NCBI RefSeq assembly: GCF_030687145.1
Contig: NZ_CP117460.1
Span: 1,364,001-1,428,000, forward strand
Length of the DNA: 64,000 bases
Direction of reading: 5' to 3'
Origin: Pseudomonas sp. FP1742
GTDB taxonomy: Bacteria; Pseudomonadota; Gammaproteobacteria; Pseudomonadales; Pseudomonadaceae
Under the pieces are notes generated by a model. The model did no database searches and was not told where the DNA came from. It saw only the letters and a list, made by a program, of their open reading frames with translations. The position numbers were made by a program, and so were the translations under genes. Below are positions 63,973-64,000 of the stretch, one piece after another (within the stretch, counting starts at the first letter, position 1; each line of letters opens with the position of its first letter).

Positions 63973-64000
63973 TTGACGCTCTTTCCCTCGGATCATTAAT

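Noticed and set aside
1..64000. tRNA, rRNA or known riboswitch
   Set aside because: No cloverleaf with a CCA-end pattern, rRNA stretch or riboswitch consensus was recognised on either strand; a covariance-model scan could still find a small RNA.

Overview
The window is an ordinary stretch of Pseudomonas chromosome, most likely from the P. fluorescens group. The evidence is high-GC codon use, many paired palindromic elements of the kind known as REPs in fluorescent pseudomonads, and the gene set: aot arginine transport, braC-G/livKHMGF, pcaR, ccoM, a MucR-like protein and bufferin genes. There is no rRNA or tRNA gene, CRISPR array, insertion sequence or prophage. The only cargo that looks transferred is a small bacteriocin/immunity pair near 31.4-32.8 kb.

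Layout. 1-6.2 kb: truncated proS, an AmpG-type permease, an alkyltransferase-like DNA repair protein, a DUF481 outer membrane protein, a cold-shock protein, dcd. 6.2-10.4 kb: basic amino acid ABC operon aotJQMOP on the minus strand. 10.8-16.3 kb: ATP-dependent DNA ligase plus its MBL exonuclease, then a penicillin-acylase-type lipoprotein. 16.4-18.9 kb: an isochorismatase-fold protein and a cluster of SEC-C, LEA-2, YchJ and DUF6231 proteins. 19-21.8 kb: two tandem OmpA-like lipoproteins with matching hairpin leaders, a DUF1145 protein and a collagen-like secreted protein. 21.9-31.3 kb: CopD-like membrane protein, dinG, an agarase-like glycosidase, a class C beta-lactamase-fold esterase, an OmpA lipoprotein with a histone-like tail, pdxH, a SlyB-type lipoprotein. 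31.4-38 kb: colicin E3-type nuclease with putative immunity gene, nhaA, a PLP lyase, a flavoprotein, a COG3650 lipoprotein. 38-42.3 kb: a divergent SDR/LysR pair and a four-gene bufferin (MNIO RiPP) operon. 42.5-47.5 kb: branched-chain amino acid operon livKHMGF. 47.9-55 kb: DUF2288, a tubulin-like GTPase, a beta-hydroxyacid dehydrogenase, an MHYT-GGDEF-EAL protein, a YkgJ protein, an MFS permease. 56-64 kb: rapA, small proteins, ccoM with an Anr box, a PiT phosphate permease, and pcaR with PcaR-type operators on both sides.

How genes work together. Both ABC operons place an intrinsic terminator between the binding-protein gene and the permease genes, a layout that over-produces the binding protein. 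In the bufferin operon, BufB and BufC would modify the cysteines of the secreted peptide BufA, giving a copper-binding product. The toxin gene is followed 15 bp later by its putative immunity gene.

The least explained items are the single-gene tubulin homologue (48.4-50.6 kb), the Shine-Dalgarno-sequestering hairpins shared by the two OmpA lipoprotein genes, and the short E3-type toxin without a recognisable receptor-binding region.
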